This document shows positions 1 through 8,017 of a stretch of DNA of 64,000 nucleotides, piece by piece (positions within the stretch are counted from its first letter, which is position 1; each line of letters starts with the position of its first letter). This DNA comes from Vreelandella halophila (GTDB taxonomy: Bacteria > Pseudomonadota > Gammaproteobacteria > Pseudomonadales > Oleiphilaceae): NCBI RefSeq assembly GCF_009856365.1, contig NZ_WMEX01000001.1, forward strand, positions 248,001 through 312,000, given 5' to 3'. Position numbers and translations under genes: made by a program. A model generated the notes under the pieces. That model searched no databases. It was not told the DNA's origin and worked only from the letters and a program-made list of their open reading frames with translations.

Positions 1-447
1 CGCGGGGGTATGCCCCGGGGTGTGCAGAACGCTCGCCTCGAGATTGCCGATGGTAAAGGTGTCCCCTTCACTGAAAAGCCGGTCGAACTGACTGCCATCA
101 CGGGCGAACTCAGTTCCCGCATTGAAGGCTTTTCCAAAAATATCCTGAACTTCCATGATCTTATGGCCGATGCCTGTCTGGCCACCCAGCTGCTCATGCA
201 GGTAGGGGGCGGCAGAGAGGTGGTCAGCATGGACGTGGGTTTCGAGGATCCATTCAACTTCTAGCTGATTGTCTCTGATGAAACGGATGATCTCGTCAGC
301 CGACCGCACGTCCGTGCGTCCCGCCGCGTAGTCAAAATCCAATACCGAATCGATGATGGCGCAGGCCCTGCTGTCAGGGTCCTGAACCACGTAGCTGAAT
401 GTGTTTGTGGGTTCGTCGAAAAAGTGTTGTACCTGTGGGCTATTCAT
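1..447 (-). CDS. MBL-fold hydrolase, persulfide dioxygenase-like (partial)
   Basis: The gene runs off the left edge; 149 codons are visible from an ATG at 447. It begins MNSPQVQHFFDEP and carries the metal motif THVHADH (H71, H73, D75, H76) and a second block HTPGHTPA at the cut. Order and spacing fit the glyoxalase II-like persulfide dioxygenase/Blh family, which oxidises thiol persulfides with an iron centre (family knowledge). It is divergent from a DUF2892-DsrE-DUF442 gene set and shares with it a 211-bp promoter region containing the palindrome at 486-503, which supports a role in sulfide or persulfide handling. The C-terminal half is outside the window, so another MBL hydrolase activity cannot be excluded. 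Confidence 0.85.
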   Translation of the reverse strand, partial: MNSPQVQHFFDEPTNTFSYVVQDPDSRACAIIDSVLDFDYAAGRTDVRSADEIIRFIRDNQLEVEWILETHVHADHLSAAPYLHEQLGGQTGIGHKIMEVQDIFGKAFNAGTEFARDGSQFDRLFSEGDTFTIGNLEASVLHTPGHTPA

Positions 448-485
448 AGCGTCGTCACCTCTGCACGGTTGGTCACCTATTTCAC

Positions 486-503
486 TATTAGAACATTCTA
501 ATA
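486..503. promoter_or_regulatory. 18-bp palindrome, likely ArsR-type (BigR/SqrR-like) operator
   Basis: TATTAGAA-CA-TTCTAATA is a perfect inverted repeat with 8-bp half-sites. It lies in the AT-rich spacer between the divergent MBL gene (start 447) and the DUF2892 gene (start 659). AT-rich palindromes in front of MBL/DUF2892/sulfurtransferase genes are typical operators of sulfide-responsive ArsR-family repressors such as BigR and SqrR. That family link is inferred from the neighbours; no regulator gene is visible in the window. Confidence 0.6.
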
Positions 504-658
504 ATTATAACGATAGACTTAATCGAAATATTAAGCCTCTGCCTTTGATAGCTTGGCTCAATGAAAGTCGGATTGAATTCCGCAGCATGAAGGCGCAGCA
601 TAGTGTTTGAAGGAATAACAATATTCCTTTAAGGATTACAAATTCGGGAGATTGAGTC

Positions 659-853
659 ATGACAGTCAATATCGGTGCTTTGGATCGCAGCATTCGTGCC
701 ATAGTCGGGGTGGTTCTGGTCGCCCTGGTTTTTATCGGACCTGAAAGTGCATGGGGCCTGATCGGTCTGATTCCTCTAGCGACGGCTGCTATGGGCAATT
801 GCCCGGCTTACAGCTTGATCGGGATCAGCACCTGCAAGGCCGGCAACCGTTGA
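659..853 (+). CDS. DUF2892 (YgaP-type) inner membrane protein
   Basis: This is a 64-residue protein with an ATG 7 nt after GGGAG. It has the DUF2892 signature: N-terminal VNIGALDRSIRAIVG, a hydrophobic segment (about 16-30), a short turn, a second hydrophobic segment (about 33-46), then NCPAYSLIGISTC. The same two-helix unit forms the membrane part of the rhodanese YgaP and is often a stand-alone gene beside persulfide dioxygenases. The cysteines in the NCPAYSL and STCK motifs are conserved-looking. It is first of three co-directional genes; the next start is 13 bp away. Its exact role (sulfur species transport or membrane anchoring) is not known. Confidence 0.85.
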   Translation: MTVNIGALDRSIRAIVGVVLVALVFIGPESAWGLIGLIPLATAAMGNCPAYSLIGISTCKAGNR

Positions 854-866
854 AAGGGGGGACACT

Positions 867-1313
867 ATGATCAAGAGAACGGTTGGGACAGTGGTGCTTG
901 CGCTGATGGTCTGTTTGCCCATGAGCGTCTCTGCGTCGGGCCATGATGGAGCTGTTGGGAAGGTGATGATCATCCTTTCAAGCAGTTCGCCACAGACTCA
1001 GGGAATGGCAATGGTTTTGGGTAACACCATGGCCCAGGAGGGAGCTGAGGTTGAGGTGCTGCTGTGTGACGCCGCCGGCGACCTCGCGCTCGCTAACCAG
1101 GATGGCAACACAGCCCTCGAGCCTAAAAAGGTTACGCCGGCTCAAATGCTGAATGGGCTCGTGGAGAAAGGGGCATCTGTCTCCGTCTGCGCACTTTATC
1201 TGCCTAACAGCGAATACATGGAGTCGGATCTTGCGGATGGTGTCTCTGTGGCCAAACCTTCCCAGATGACCGCCCTGATGCGGGATCCTGAAGTACGGGT
1301 GTTTGCATTCTGA
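867..1313 (+). CDS. Exported DsrE-family-like protein
   Basis: A 148-residue protein starts after AAAGGGGGG and has a clear Sec signal peptide (residues 1-24, ending SVSASG). The mature part has the DsrE/DsrF alpha-beta layout: a first strand KVMIILSSSS, then GMAMVLGNTMAQEGAEVEVLLCDAAGD (split here: the helix is near 55-70 and the cysteine near 72), and KGASVSVCALYLPN with a second cysteine near residue 103. DsrE proteins carry persulfide sulfur on cysteine. Export to the periplasm is unusual for the fold but known in such clusters. It sits between DUF2892 and the DUF442 lipoprotein, probably one transcript. Function is inferred from fold and neighbours. Confidence 0.75.
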   Translation: MIKRTVGTVVLALMVCLPMSVSASGHDGAVGKVMIILSSSSPQTQGMAMVLGNTMAQEGAEVEVLLCDAAGDLALANQDGNTALEPKKVTPAQMLNGLVEKGASVSVCALYLPNSEYMESDLADGVSVAKPSQMTALMRDPEVRVFAF

Positions 1314-1419
1314 CCGGAGGTGCCAGGGGCGGTCGCGGCACCAGCTCAGCTGCCCCGGATTGGCCTCCTTCTGGTGAGGCCAAAGAATTAGTCAAACTTT
1401 CAAAGAGAGGAAGAGGTCT

Positions 1420-2055
1420 ATGAAGACGAACCAGTTGACCAAGCCAGCCTTAATGCTGGGTTTGGCGCTCAGCATCAGCCTGGGCGTGTCAGGTTGCTCC
1501 CATGTTCACCATTGGAATGAGTCGCCTGATGAGTCCTCCATCAGTCAGGGCGCGTCACAGCGTGGACAGCCATTTGATACGAGCATTGATGCTGGGATGG
1601 CGCCTTTCGGCGATGTCATGACACAGGCTGTGTCCAATTACAACCGGCCGTCGCCGTACATCGGAACAGGCGGCCATGTGTCTGCTGGTGCTATGCCGGA
1701 ACTGAAGCAGATGGGGTTCAGAACCGTGGTCAGCCTCCTCACTCCAGAAGAGGGGCTGAGCGATGAGCGTGACGCGGCCGGTGATGCAGGACTGGGGTTC
1801 CACGGCATCAGCGTATCTGGGGGGCCACCCACGGCGGACCAGGTGGATGAGTTCGCCAGAATCGTCTCGGAACAGGGCAACTACCCCATCCTCATGCACT
1901 GCGCCAGTGGTAACCGCGCGGGGGCGATGTGGGCCCTGTACCGGCATCAAGTCGGCGTTCCGGCAGAAATCGCCCTGGAGGAAGGCAGGGCCGTAGGGCT
2001 GGACAGCCTTGAGCCGGGCGTGCGTGAGCGACTTGGCCTGGGTGCTTCTGACTAG
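1420..2055 (+). CDS. DUF442/Blh-phosphatase-like lipoprotein
   Basis: A 211-residue protein starts after AGAGAGGAAGAGG. The signal peptide ends in the lipobox VSGC with C26, so it should be a membrane-anchored lipoprotein in the periplasm. From about residue 75 it matches the beta-lactamase-hydrolase-like phosphatase domain (DUF442): SAGAMPELKQMGFRTVVSLL, then the P-loop HCASGNRAG near residue 160, a Cys-x4-Arg version of the tyrosine-phosphatase loop. In many bacteria this domain is fused or adjacent to the persulfide dioxygenase; here it is separate and exported. Whether it acts on phosphate esters or sulfur species is unknown. A strong hairpin follows the stop. Confidence 0.8.
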   Translation: MKTNQLTKPALMLGLALSISLGVSGCSHVHHWNESPDESSISQGASQRGQPFDTSIDAGMAPFGDVMTQAVSNYNRPSPYIGTGGHVSAGAMPELKQMGFRTVVSLLTPEEGLSDERDAAGDAGLGFHGISVSGGPPTADQVDEFARIVSEQGNYPILMHCASGNRAGAMWALYRHQVGVPAEIALEEGRAVGLDSLEPGVRERLGLGASD

Positions 2056-2059
2056 CTGA

Positions 2060-3223
2060 TCAGTTCGAACTCCCGGGGCCGGGAGAGGTCGAAGACGATA
2101 CAAAAGGCAGCTCCTGAGCTGCCTTTTCAGTATAGGCCCTGATGGCTTGCGCCTCGCGTCGGCAGAAATCCGCGACCGCTGGCCTCAGCTGCTTATCGCC
2201 CACCCAGTGGAAGGATTCGAACAGCTCCGGCTGGAAGCCGCGCTTGAGCTTGTGCTCGCCCTGGGCGCCGGCGTCGAAGCGGCTCAGCGCCCGTTCGATG
2301 CAGAGGTCGATGCCCTGGTAGTAGCAGGCCTCGAAGTGGAGTTGATCGTACTCCTCGAGACAGCCCCAGTACCGGCCGTAGAGGCGCTGCTCATCGTGCA
2401 GGAAGAGAGCAGCGGCCACGTAGTGGCCCTGGTGGACAGCCATGACCAGGGTGAGCTGTTCCGGCATGCGGTCCGCCAGGTACTGGAAGAAATCCCGGTT
2501 GAGGTAGGGGCGCTGGCCGCGCTTGAGATAGGTGGCCTGGTAGAAGACATGGAAAGCTTCCAGCGCGTTCTCCGGAATGCCGTTGCGGCCGGAGTAGTGG
2601 CGGAATTCAATGCCCTGGTCCGCGACCAGGCGCCGTTCCCGCCGGATCTGCTTGCGTTTGCGCGATTTCAGGGTGGCCAGGAAGGCCTCGAAGTCGGCAA
2701 ACCCCGGGTTGTGCCAGTGGAATTCGCAGCTCAGGCGGCGCAGCCACTGGTCGCGATCCAGATGGTGCTGTGATTCCGCATCCGGGAACAGCAGGTGCCA
2801 GCTGGAGTACGAGCCGCCTTCCAACTCCGCCAGAACAGCTTGCGTACTGCGGAATCCGGTACTGGCACCGTCCGCGTCATGATGCAGCAGCAGGCGGGGG
2901 CCCTCGCAGGGCGTGAAGGGCACCGCGCTGAGCAGCTTGGGGTAGTAATCGCGCCCGTAATGGGCCCAGGCCTCTGCCCAGGCCCAGTCGAACACGTACT
3001 CGCCGAATGAGTGGTGCTTGCGGTAGCAGGGAAGGGCCGCCATCAGTTGGCCCTGGTCATCCCGTTCAATCCAGTGGTGGGGCGTCCAGCCGGTTGCCGT
3101 TGTGGTGCAGCCCGTGGTTTCCAGCCCGTACAGGAACTCATGGCGCAGAAACGGCGAGTGTGTGCCCTGCAGGCGGTTCCATTCGCTCGGTTCGATAGCA
3201 GCGAGGCTGTCGATGAACGCCAT
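2060..3223 (-). CDS. GNAT-fold acyltransferase, DUF482/COG3146 family
   Basis: A 387-residue cytosolic protein starting MAFIDSLAAIEPSEWNRL, the usual start of the COG3146 (peptidogalycan biosynthesis/recognition, PF04339) family, of normal length for it. Typical blocks are PFLRHEFLYGLETTGC near the start, KSRKRKQIRRERR near residue 190 and GRYWGCLEEYDQLHFEACY near 300, the conserved end of the GNAT core. The family resembles FemAB aminoacyltransferases, but its substrate is not established. The gene lies 10 bp downstream of mgtE on the same strand, and its last codons overlap the terminator of the opposing gene. Confidence 0.85.
   Translation of the reverse strand: MAFIDSLAAIEPSEWNRLQGTHSPFLRHEFLYGLETTGCTTTATGWTPHHWIERDDQGQLMAALPCYRKHHSFGEYVFDWAWAEAWAHYGRDYYPKLLSAVPFTPCEGPRLLLHHDADGASTGFRSTQAVLAELEGGSYSSWHLLFPDAESQHHLDRDQWLRRLSCEFHWHNPGFADFEAFLATLKSRKRKQIRRERRLVADQGIEFRHYSGRNGIPENALEAFHVFYQATYLKRGQRPYLNRDFFQYLADRMPEQLTLVMAVHQGHYVAAALFLHDEQRLYGRYWGCLEEYDQLHFEACYYQGIDLCIERALSRFDAGAQGEHKLKRGFQPELFESFHWVGDKQLRPAVADFCRREAQAIRAYTEKAAQELPFVSSSTSPGPGSSN
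2102..2127 (+). terminator. Intrinsic terminator after the DUF442 gene
   Basis: A perfect 12-bp stem AAAAGGCAGCTC/GAGCTGCCTTTT with a 2-nt CT spacer ends in TTTT on the + strand. It lies 47 bp after the DUF442 stop and inside the last codons of the opposing acyltransferase gene, so the same DNA is coding on the other strand. Confidence 0.75.
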
Positions 3224-3233
3224 GTTGCGCTCC

Positions 3234-4589
3234 CTATTGGGCCGGTATGGACAGCAGCGCGGAGGCGAGCCCGAAATAGACCAGGATACCGGCGACGTCG
3301 GCGATGAACGAAACCACCGGGGCGCTGGCTGTGGCCGGGTCCATGTTCAGCTTGTTGAGCACGAACGGCAGTGACATGCCGATGAGGCTGCCGCTGAGCA
3401 CCACGATCACCATGGTCAGCGATACCACGTGGGCCAACTCGGCGCCGCCCCGGTAGAGCCCGATAGCCGCGACGGCGGCTGCCATGGTCAGCCCGAGCAT
3501 CAGCCCCAGGCCGATTTCGCGCAGCAGCATGCGGAACCAGTCGCGGCTGATGACGTCACCGGTGGCGATGGCGCGCACCATGAGGGTGGCGGACTGGGAG
3601 CCGGCGTTACCGGCACTGGCGATCAACAGCGGCAGGAAGAACACCAGCCCCACGTGGGCCTGGATGGTGTCCTCGTAGAGCGAGATGCTTGCCCCTGAGA
3701 AAACGTTGGCGAAGACCAGCAGTACCAGCCACATGATGCGCTTCTGGTAGAGGGTTGTGAGCGCGGTTTCCTTGAGGCTGCCCGGCAGGTCGCCGACGCT
3801 GGCGCCCTTGTGGATGTCCTCGGTGGCCTCGGCCTCCTGAACGTCCATGGCATCGTCGTGGGTGACGATGCCGACCATGCGGTCTTCATCGTCCACCACC
3901 GGGACCGCCAGCAGGTCGTAGTCGGCGATCAGGCGTGCCGCCTCGGCGCTGGGTGCGTCCGTATGAACGTTGACCACCTCGGTCTGCATCAGGTCCTCGA
4001 CCGACTCCCCGGGGGAGGCCACCACCAGCCCACTCAGGGTCACGATCCCCAGCAGGTGACGCTCGGTATCGAGCACGTAGGCGACGTAGATTGTTTCCTT
4101 GTTCAGCGCCTGCAGGCGCAGGCGCTCGATGGCCTGGCGGGCGCTGATGTGGGCCGGGACCGTGGCGTATTCGCTGGTCATCACCGAGCCAACGGTCCCC
4201 TCGGGGTAGCTGGTAAGCCGCAGCAGATCCTCGCGTTCGGCCTTGGCCAGGGCGGGCATCAGCGCTTCCTGAACGTCCTCGGGCAGTTCCTGGTAGAGGT
4301 CGGCCCGTTCGTCGGCGTTCATGTCCGTCAGCAGCCTGGCCTGGGCGTGACGGCCCAGGTGCTGGACCATGCTCAGCTGATGGGACGGCTGCATGTAGGG
4401 CAGTATTCGCGCCTGGGTACGGCGGTCGAGCTGGTCGAACAGGGCGTAGGCGGTTTCACCGTCGAGCTCGTCAATAACCCCACCGACTTCCGCAGGGTGG
4501 CGGTTATTGAGGAACTCAATGGCGGCATCAAGGTCGCCCTGTTCGAGCAGCGTCCGGACTTCGGATTCGAGTTCGGCGGTTTCGGTCAT
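3234..4589 (-). CDS. mgtE: Magnesium transporter MgtE
   Basis: A 451-residue protein with the full MgtE architecture: an acidic helical N domain (1-130), two CBS domains (about 135-255, with GSVMTSEYATVPAHISARQA and VVDDEDRMVGIVTHDD), a linker helix, and about five membrane helices from 285. The channel motif GNAGSQSATLMVRAIATGDV is intact, and SFIADVAGILVYF carries the pore aspartate in the last helix. MgtE is a Mg2+-gated Mg2+ channel in which the N and CBS domains close the pore at high internal Mg2+ (family knowledge). It follows apbE by 12 bp and precedes the DUF482 gene, so the three may be one transcript. Confidence 0.95.
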   Translation of the reverse strand: MTETAELESEVRTLLEQGDLDAAIEFLNNRHPAEVGGVIDELDGETAYALFDQLDRRTQARILPYMQPSHQLSMVQHLGRHAQARLLTDMNADERADLYQELPEDVQEALMPALAKAEREDLLRLTSYPEGTVGSVMTSEYATVPAHISARQAIERLRLQALNKETIYVAYVLDTERHLLGIVTLSGLVVASPGESVEDLMQTEVVNVHTDAPSAEAARLIADYDLLAVPVVDDEDRMVGIVTHDDAMDVQEAEATEDIHKGASVGDLPGSLKETALTTLYQKRIMWLVLLVFANVFSGASISLYEDTIQAHVGLVFFLPLLIASAGNAGSQSATLMVRAIATGDVISRDWFRMLLREIGLGLMLGLTMAAAVAAIGLYRGGAELAHVVSLTMVIVVLSGSLIGMSLPFVLNKLNMDPATASAPVVSFIADVAGILVYFGLASALLSIPAQ

Positions 4590-4601
4590 AGCCGTCTCCG
4601 G

Positions 4602-5681
4602 TCAGTCGGTGTTCAGCGCTGCCAGATCCTCCTCGGAGAGCATCTGTTCAAGAGCCGGGGATACCCGGGTCTGGAAGCGGTCGTCTTGGTGCTCGATAAC
4701 GAGCACGGCAACGTCATGGGTGCGGGCATAGTCCAGCGTCTGCGTCACGCCCATCACCATGAAGGCCGTGGCCAGTGCGTCCGCCCTCCGGTTACTGGGG
4801 TGGAAGACGCTGGCCGAGGCCAGCGAATGCGTGACCGGACGCCCGTTGCGTGGGTCAATGGTGTGGGAATAACGCTGTCCGTCCACTTCAAAGTAGTTGC
4901 GGTAATCGCCTGAAGTGGCCAGCGACATATCCTCCAGCGGCAGTATATGGCGAGGGCTCTGTGGCCCGTTCCGGGGGACTTCAATGCCGATGCGCCATGG
5001 TGCGTTCTGCGCCTTGCGCCCGCTGGCCAGCAGGTCGCCCCCGATGTTCACAAGGTGGTTTTCATGGCCTCGTTCCTCCAGCAGGGCCGAGACCCGGTCC
5101 ACCGCCTCGCCCTTGGCAATGGCCGATAGATCCACGAACAGGTCCGTCATGCGCCGGGCACGGTTGGCTTCCGGGTTGATCTCGAGGTTCCCGTGACCAA
5201 CCTGTTCCAGGCGCGCCTCAATGGTGGCGTCCGCTGGTACCTCTGTAGGGCGGGCCTCGGGGCCGAAGCTCCACAGGTTAACCAGGCCGCCGATGGTGGT
5301 ATCGAAGGCGCCTTCGGTGCGTTCCGAGAGGTCATCGGCCGCCTGCAGTACATCGATCACTCCTTCCGGCAGATTGACCCAGTCGCCCGGCGTGCTGCTG
5401 TTGAGCCGCATGAGGTCGGAGTCATCGCGGTAGGTGGACATGCCCTGGTCGACTTTGGCGAGAACCCCGCGCACGGCTTCATGCAGGGATTCACGACGCT
5501 CTTCGGGGAGCTCGCCGGCAACGCTGACCTGGTAGAAAGTACCGAAGATCCGCCCTTCAACCCGGGTGACGGGAACTTCCCGGTTTTGCGGCTCGCCGGG
5601 ATCACTGCAGCCGCCCAGGAGCATCAGTGGGATCAGAAGACAGAGGATGAGGGCAGGCGGAAGCGCGGTACGGCGTGGCAT
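4602..5681 (-). CDS. apbE: FAD:protein FMN transferase ApbE (lipoprotein)
   Basis: I place the start at the ATG at 5681 (MPRRTALPP), because a lipoprotein signal peptide with lipobox LGGC (C25) follows at once; an in-frame start at 5756 would bury it. The 359-residue protein carries the ApbE signatures FVDLSAIAKGEAVD and YSHTIDPRNGRPVTHSLASA, which bind FAD and Mg2+. ApbE attaches FMN to a threonine of partner proteins such as NqrB/C and RnfD/G on the outer face of the inner membrane (family knowledge). No such target is encoded in the window, so the partner is elsewhere. Confidence 0.93.
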   Translation of the reverse strand: MPRRTALPPALILCLLIPLMLLGGCSDPGEPQNREVPVTRVEGRIFGTFYQVSVAGELPEERRESLHEAVRGVLAKVDQGMSTYRDDSDLMRLNSSTPGDWVNLPEGVIDVLQAADDLSERTEGAFDTTIGGLVNLWSFGPEARPTEVPADATIEARLEQVGHGNLEINPEANRARRMTDLFVDLSAIAKGEAVDRVSALLEERGHENHLVNIGGDLLASGRKAQNAPWRIGIEVPRNGPQSPRHILPLEDMSLATSGDYRNYFEVDGQRYSHTIDPRNGRPVTHSLASASVFHPSNRRADALATAFMVMGVTQTLDYARTHDVAVLVIEHQDDRFQTRVSPALEQMLSEEDLAALNTD

Positions 5682-5751
5682 GACGGCTCCGGGCAGGTCA
5701 GTGACTGGCGGCATTATACCCTGTCCGGGCCGGCTTAACATCCGTGGCGCG

Positions 5752-5783
5752 GACACAAAAAAGCCCGGCCGGAGCCGGGCTTG
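5752..5783 (-). terminator. Intrinsic terminator after dctP
   Basis: The stem AAGCCCGGC (5761-5769) / GCCGGGCTT (5774-5782) has a CGGA loop. Read on the minus strand it is followed by a run of T (complement of the A-run 5757-5762), 23 bp after the dctP stop. Outer ACACAA/TTGTGT bases extend the pairing. Confidence 0.8.
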
Positions 5784-5805
5784 TGTGGCGTGAGGAAGGC
5801 TGCGA

Positions 5806-6933
5806 TCAGCTGTTGCTGTCCGCCATGTCCTCTTCCGCTGTCTCGACTTTTTCCAGAATGGTGTCGAGGACTTTCTGGCCTTTCTCGCCAGCCTGCTCCA
5901 GATAGATCTGGCGCACGTCCTTGCTGGCTTCGCGGAAGACCTCGCGCTCTTCCTCGGTCAGCTCAACCCATTCAGTGCCGCCTTCGTCGAGAATGGTCTG
6001 CAGCCGGTCCTCGTTGTACTCGCGCTGCTTCTCGCTGATCCAGGACACCATGTTGTCACGCACATCCAGAATCAGCTCCTGGCGCTCCTCGGAGAGGTTG
6101 TTGAACCAGTTGTTGCCGGTCGCCAGGGTGGTGATGAACTGGGCGTGGCGTGCGGAAGTGAGCACGTCCTGCTCCTCGTAGAAGCTCATCTCTTCGATAG
6201 CGAAGATCGGGTTCACCTGACCATCGATCTGACCCAGCTGGAGGCCGCTGTAGACCTCGGAGTAGGGGGTCGGGGTCGGGTTGGCGCCATAGGCCTTATA
6301 GGATTCGACCAGGATCGGTGAGGTCATGGTACGGATCTTGAAGCCCTCGAAGTCCTCCGGGCTGCGCAGGGCCTTGTCACCACTCCAGACCATCCAGCCT
6401 TCCGGGATGATGTCGAGCAGCTGCAGGTCCATTTCGTTGTACATCGGCTGGAAGAGTCCGTAGACCTCCGGATCCGACAGAACCGCGCGGTTCACCTCGG
6501 GGTCCTCGGACAGCACGAAGTGCAGCGTGAAGATGCCGACTTCCGGGATGGCGTCCGCCAGGTGGCCCGGGGAAGCGAAGGCGATCTCAATGGCACCGTT
6601 CTGGAGCAGTTCGGTCAGCTGGGAGGAAGTGCCGAGTGTCCCGTAGGGGTACACCTCAACCTTCACCTCACCGTCAGTACGCTCCTCAATGCGGCTCTTG
6701 AATTCCTGGGCGTAGGCGTCCTGGACGCTGCCTTCGACTTCTTCCAGCGCAAAGCGCCACGTGTCGGACTCGCGCTGTTTCGCCAGCTCTTCATCGCGAT
6801 CCATCTCCTCCTGCGACGACTGCCCGCTGCTGGAGCTGTCGCTGGAGGTGTCACCGCCATCAGAGCAGCCATAGAGAAATGCCATGGCAAGCAGCATGAT
6901 CAGGCCCGTAAGCCATTGGCGAGGTTGGTTCAT
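5806..6933 (-). CDS. dctP: TRAP transporter substrate-binding protein DctP (lipoprotein)
   Basis: A 375-residue protein with signal peptide and lipobox LYGC (C23), so it is tethered rather than free in the periplasm. A low-complexity Ser/Asp/Glu spacer (25-50) precedes the DctP fold. The ligand-binding block FEGFKIRTMTSPILVESYKA carries the conserved arginine that binds the substrate carboxylate. TRAP binding proteins of this family deliver organic acids to DctQM using the sodium gradient. The gene is divergent from dctQ-dctM with 166 bp between starts. The exact substrate cannot be read from sequence. Confidence 0.92.
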   Translation of the reverse strand: MNQPRQWLTGLIMLLAMAFLYGCSDGGDTSSDSSSSGQSSQEEMDRDEELAKQRESDTWRFALEEVEGSVQDAYAQEFKSRIEERTDGEVKVEVYPYGTLGTSSQLTELLQNGAIEIAFASPGHLADAIPEVGIFTLHFVLSEDPEVNRAVLSDPEVYGLFQPMYNEMDLQLLDIIPEGWMVWSGDKALRSPEDFEGFKIRTMTSPILVESYKAYGANPTPTPYSEVYSGLQLGQIDGQVNPIFAIEEMSFYEEQDVLTSARHAQFITTLATGNNWFNNLSEERQELILDVRDNMVSWISEKQREYNEDRLQTILDEGGTEWVELTEEEREVFREASKDVRQIYLEQAGEKGQKVLDTILEKVETAEEDMADSNS

Positions 6934-7021
6934 ACCCTGTCTCCCTCTGTTGGATTTTCTTGTTGATCCGCATTAAACATAACACATCTTTACAGCAGCA
7001 AAAGCAGTGAACGTGAATTTC

Positions 7022-7047
7022 CGGCAAAGCGTACGGGAATGTTGCCG
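7022..7047. promoter_or_regulatory. Inverted repeat in the dctP/dctQ divergent spacer
   Basis: CGGCAA (7022-7027) and TTGCCG (7042-7047) form an inverted repeat, extended by TT/AA on the outside, between the divergent TRAP genes. It could be an operator controlling both sides. No regulator gene is adjacent, and I see no convincing sigma-54 promoter. Confidence 0.3.
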
Positions 7048-7099
7048 AACCCCGGATCGTCAGACTATTGTTACGTATGAGCGACCTGCGGAGAGTCCC

Positions 7100-8017
7100 A
7101 TGACGGACCAACCTCAAGCCGGCCACGGAGGTGGCTGGCGAAACGCCCTTAAGGCGCCCTTTGACTGGATCGACTCGGGTCTCGACTGGTTTGAGCGCAG
7201 TGCACTGATTCTCTGTGTGGCGGGTATGGCGACAGTGACTGTCGGCAATGTCATCGCCCGCAACCTGCTGGGTTTCAGTCTGCAGTTCGCCAACGATGTG
7301 GCCCAGATGCTGCTGGTGATGGTGACCTTCCTGGGGATCGGTATCGGGGCACGTCATGCCCGTCACATCCGGGTTTCGGCGCTGCACGACCTGCTCCCCC
7401 ATCTGGGACAGAAAATCCTGCTGGTTATTGTGAGCTTCACCACCGCCTGGCTGCTGTTCTCGCTGGCGGATTTCGCGTGGAACTATGCTGGCGCCGTGCA
7501 GCGCACCTGCCGGGTTCTTCCAGAGGCTGTTGATCTGGGGCTGTTTTCACTGCCCGTTGGCGGCATGCCCCTGGCAGCGGGCATTGTGGCCACACTGGTT
7601 GGCATTGCCCTGGCGGGGCACCTGATCCGCCTGATCAGCGAGGGCGGCGCCCGGCTTCTGGACCGCTTTGACGGGACCCAACGCCAACTGATGGTGCTGG
7701 CGGCGCTGGTGGTGTTGGCGCTTCTGGCCTGGGGGATCTTCACTGTGTTCATCGGGATGGTGGAAGCGCGCAGTGGCCAGTGCCGGGTGACGTCGTCCAC
7801 CGGCTTCCCGGTCTATCTCAACTATATGGTCGTGCCGCTGGGCTTTCTGTTTGGTGGTATCCAGTTTTTCCTCGCGGGGGTCCGCAACCTGATCAGTCCT
7901 GAGAACTACCTGTCCTGGTATCAGAAGGATGAGTACGAGGAAGAGGGTGTGGACCCGGGTATGACCGGTGGCTTTGACCCCGAAGAGGATGCGGCTGAGG
8001 AGCGTGACCGTGGCTGA
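7100..8017 (+). CDS. dctQ: TRAP transporter small permease DctQ
   Basis: The start is set at the ATG at 7100 (MTDQPQAGHGGGW); an upstream in-frame ATG at 7007 would read through the promoter region and the inverted repeat. The 305-residue protein has the DctQ pattern, including FERSALILCVAGMATVTVGN and DVAQMLLVMVTFLGIGIGAR. It is longer than the usual 160-220 residues: there is an extra pair of membrane helices with two cysteines (RTCRVL, GQCRVT) and a 45-residue acidic cytosolic tail. It pairs with DctM in the membrane complex. Its end overlaps dctM, indicating translational coupling. Confidence 0.9.
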   Translation: MTDQPQAGHGGGWRNALKAPFDWIDSGLDWFERSALILCVAGMATVTVGNVIARNLLGFSLQFANDVAQMLLVMVTFLGIGIGARHARHIRVSALHDLLPHLGQKILLVIVSFTTAWLLFSLADFAWNYAGAVQRTCRVLPEAVDLGLFSLPVGGMPLAAGIVATLVGIALAGHLIRLISEGGARLLDRFDGTQRQLMVLAALVVLALLAWGIFTVFIGMVEARSGQCRVTSSTGFPVYLNYMVVPLGFLFGGIQFFLAGVRNLISPENYLSWYQKDEYEEEGVDPGMTGGFDPEEDAAEERDRG

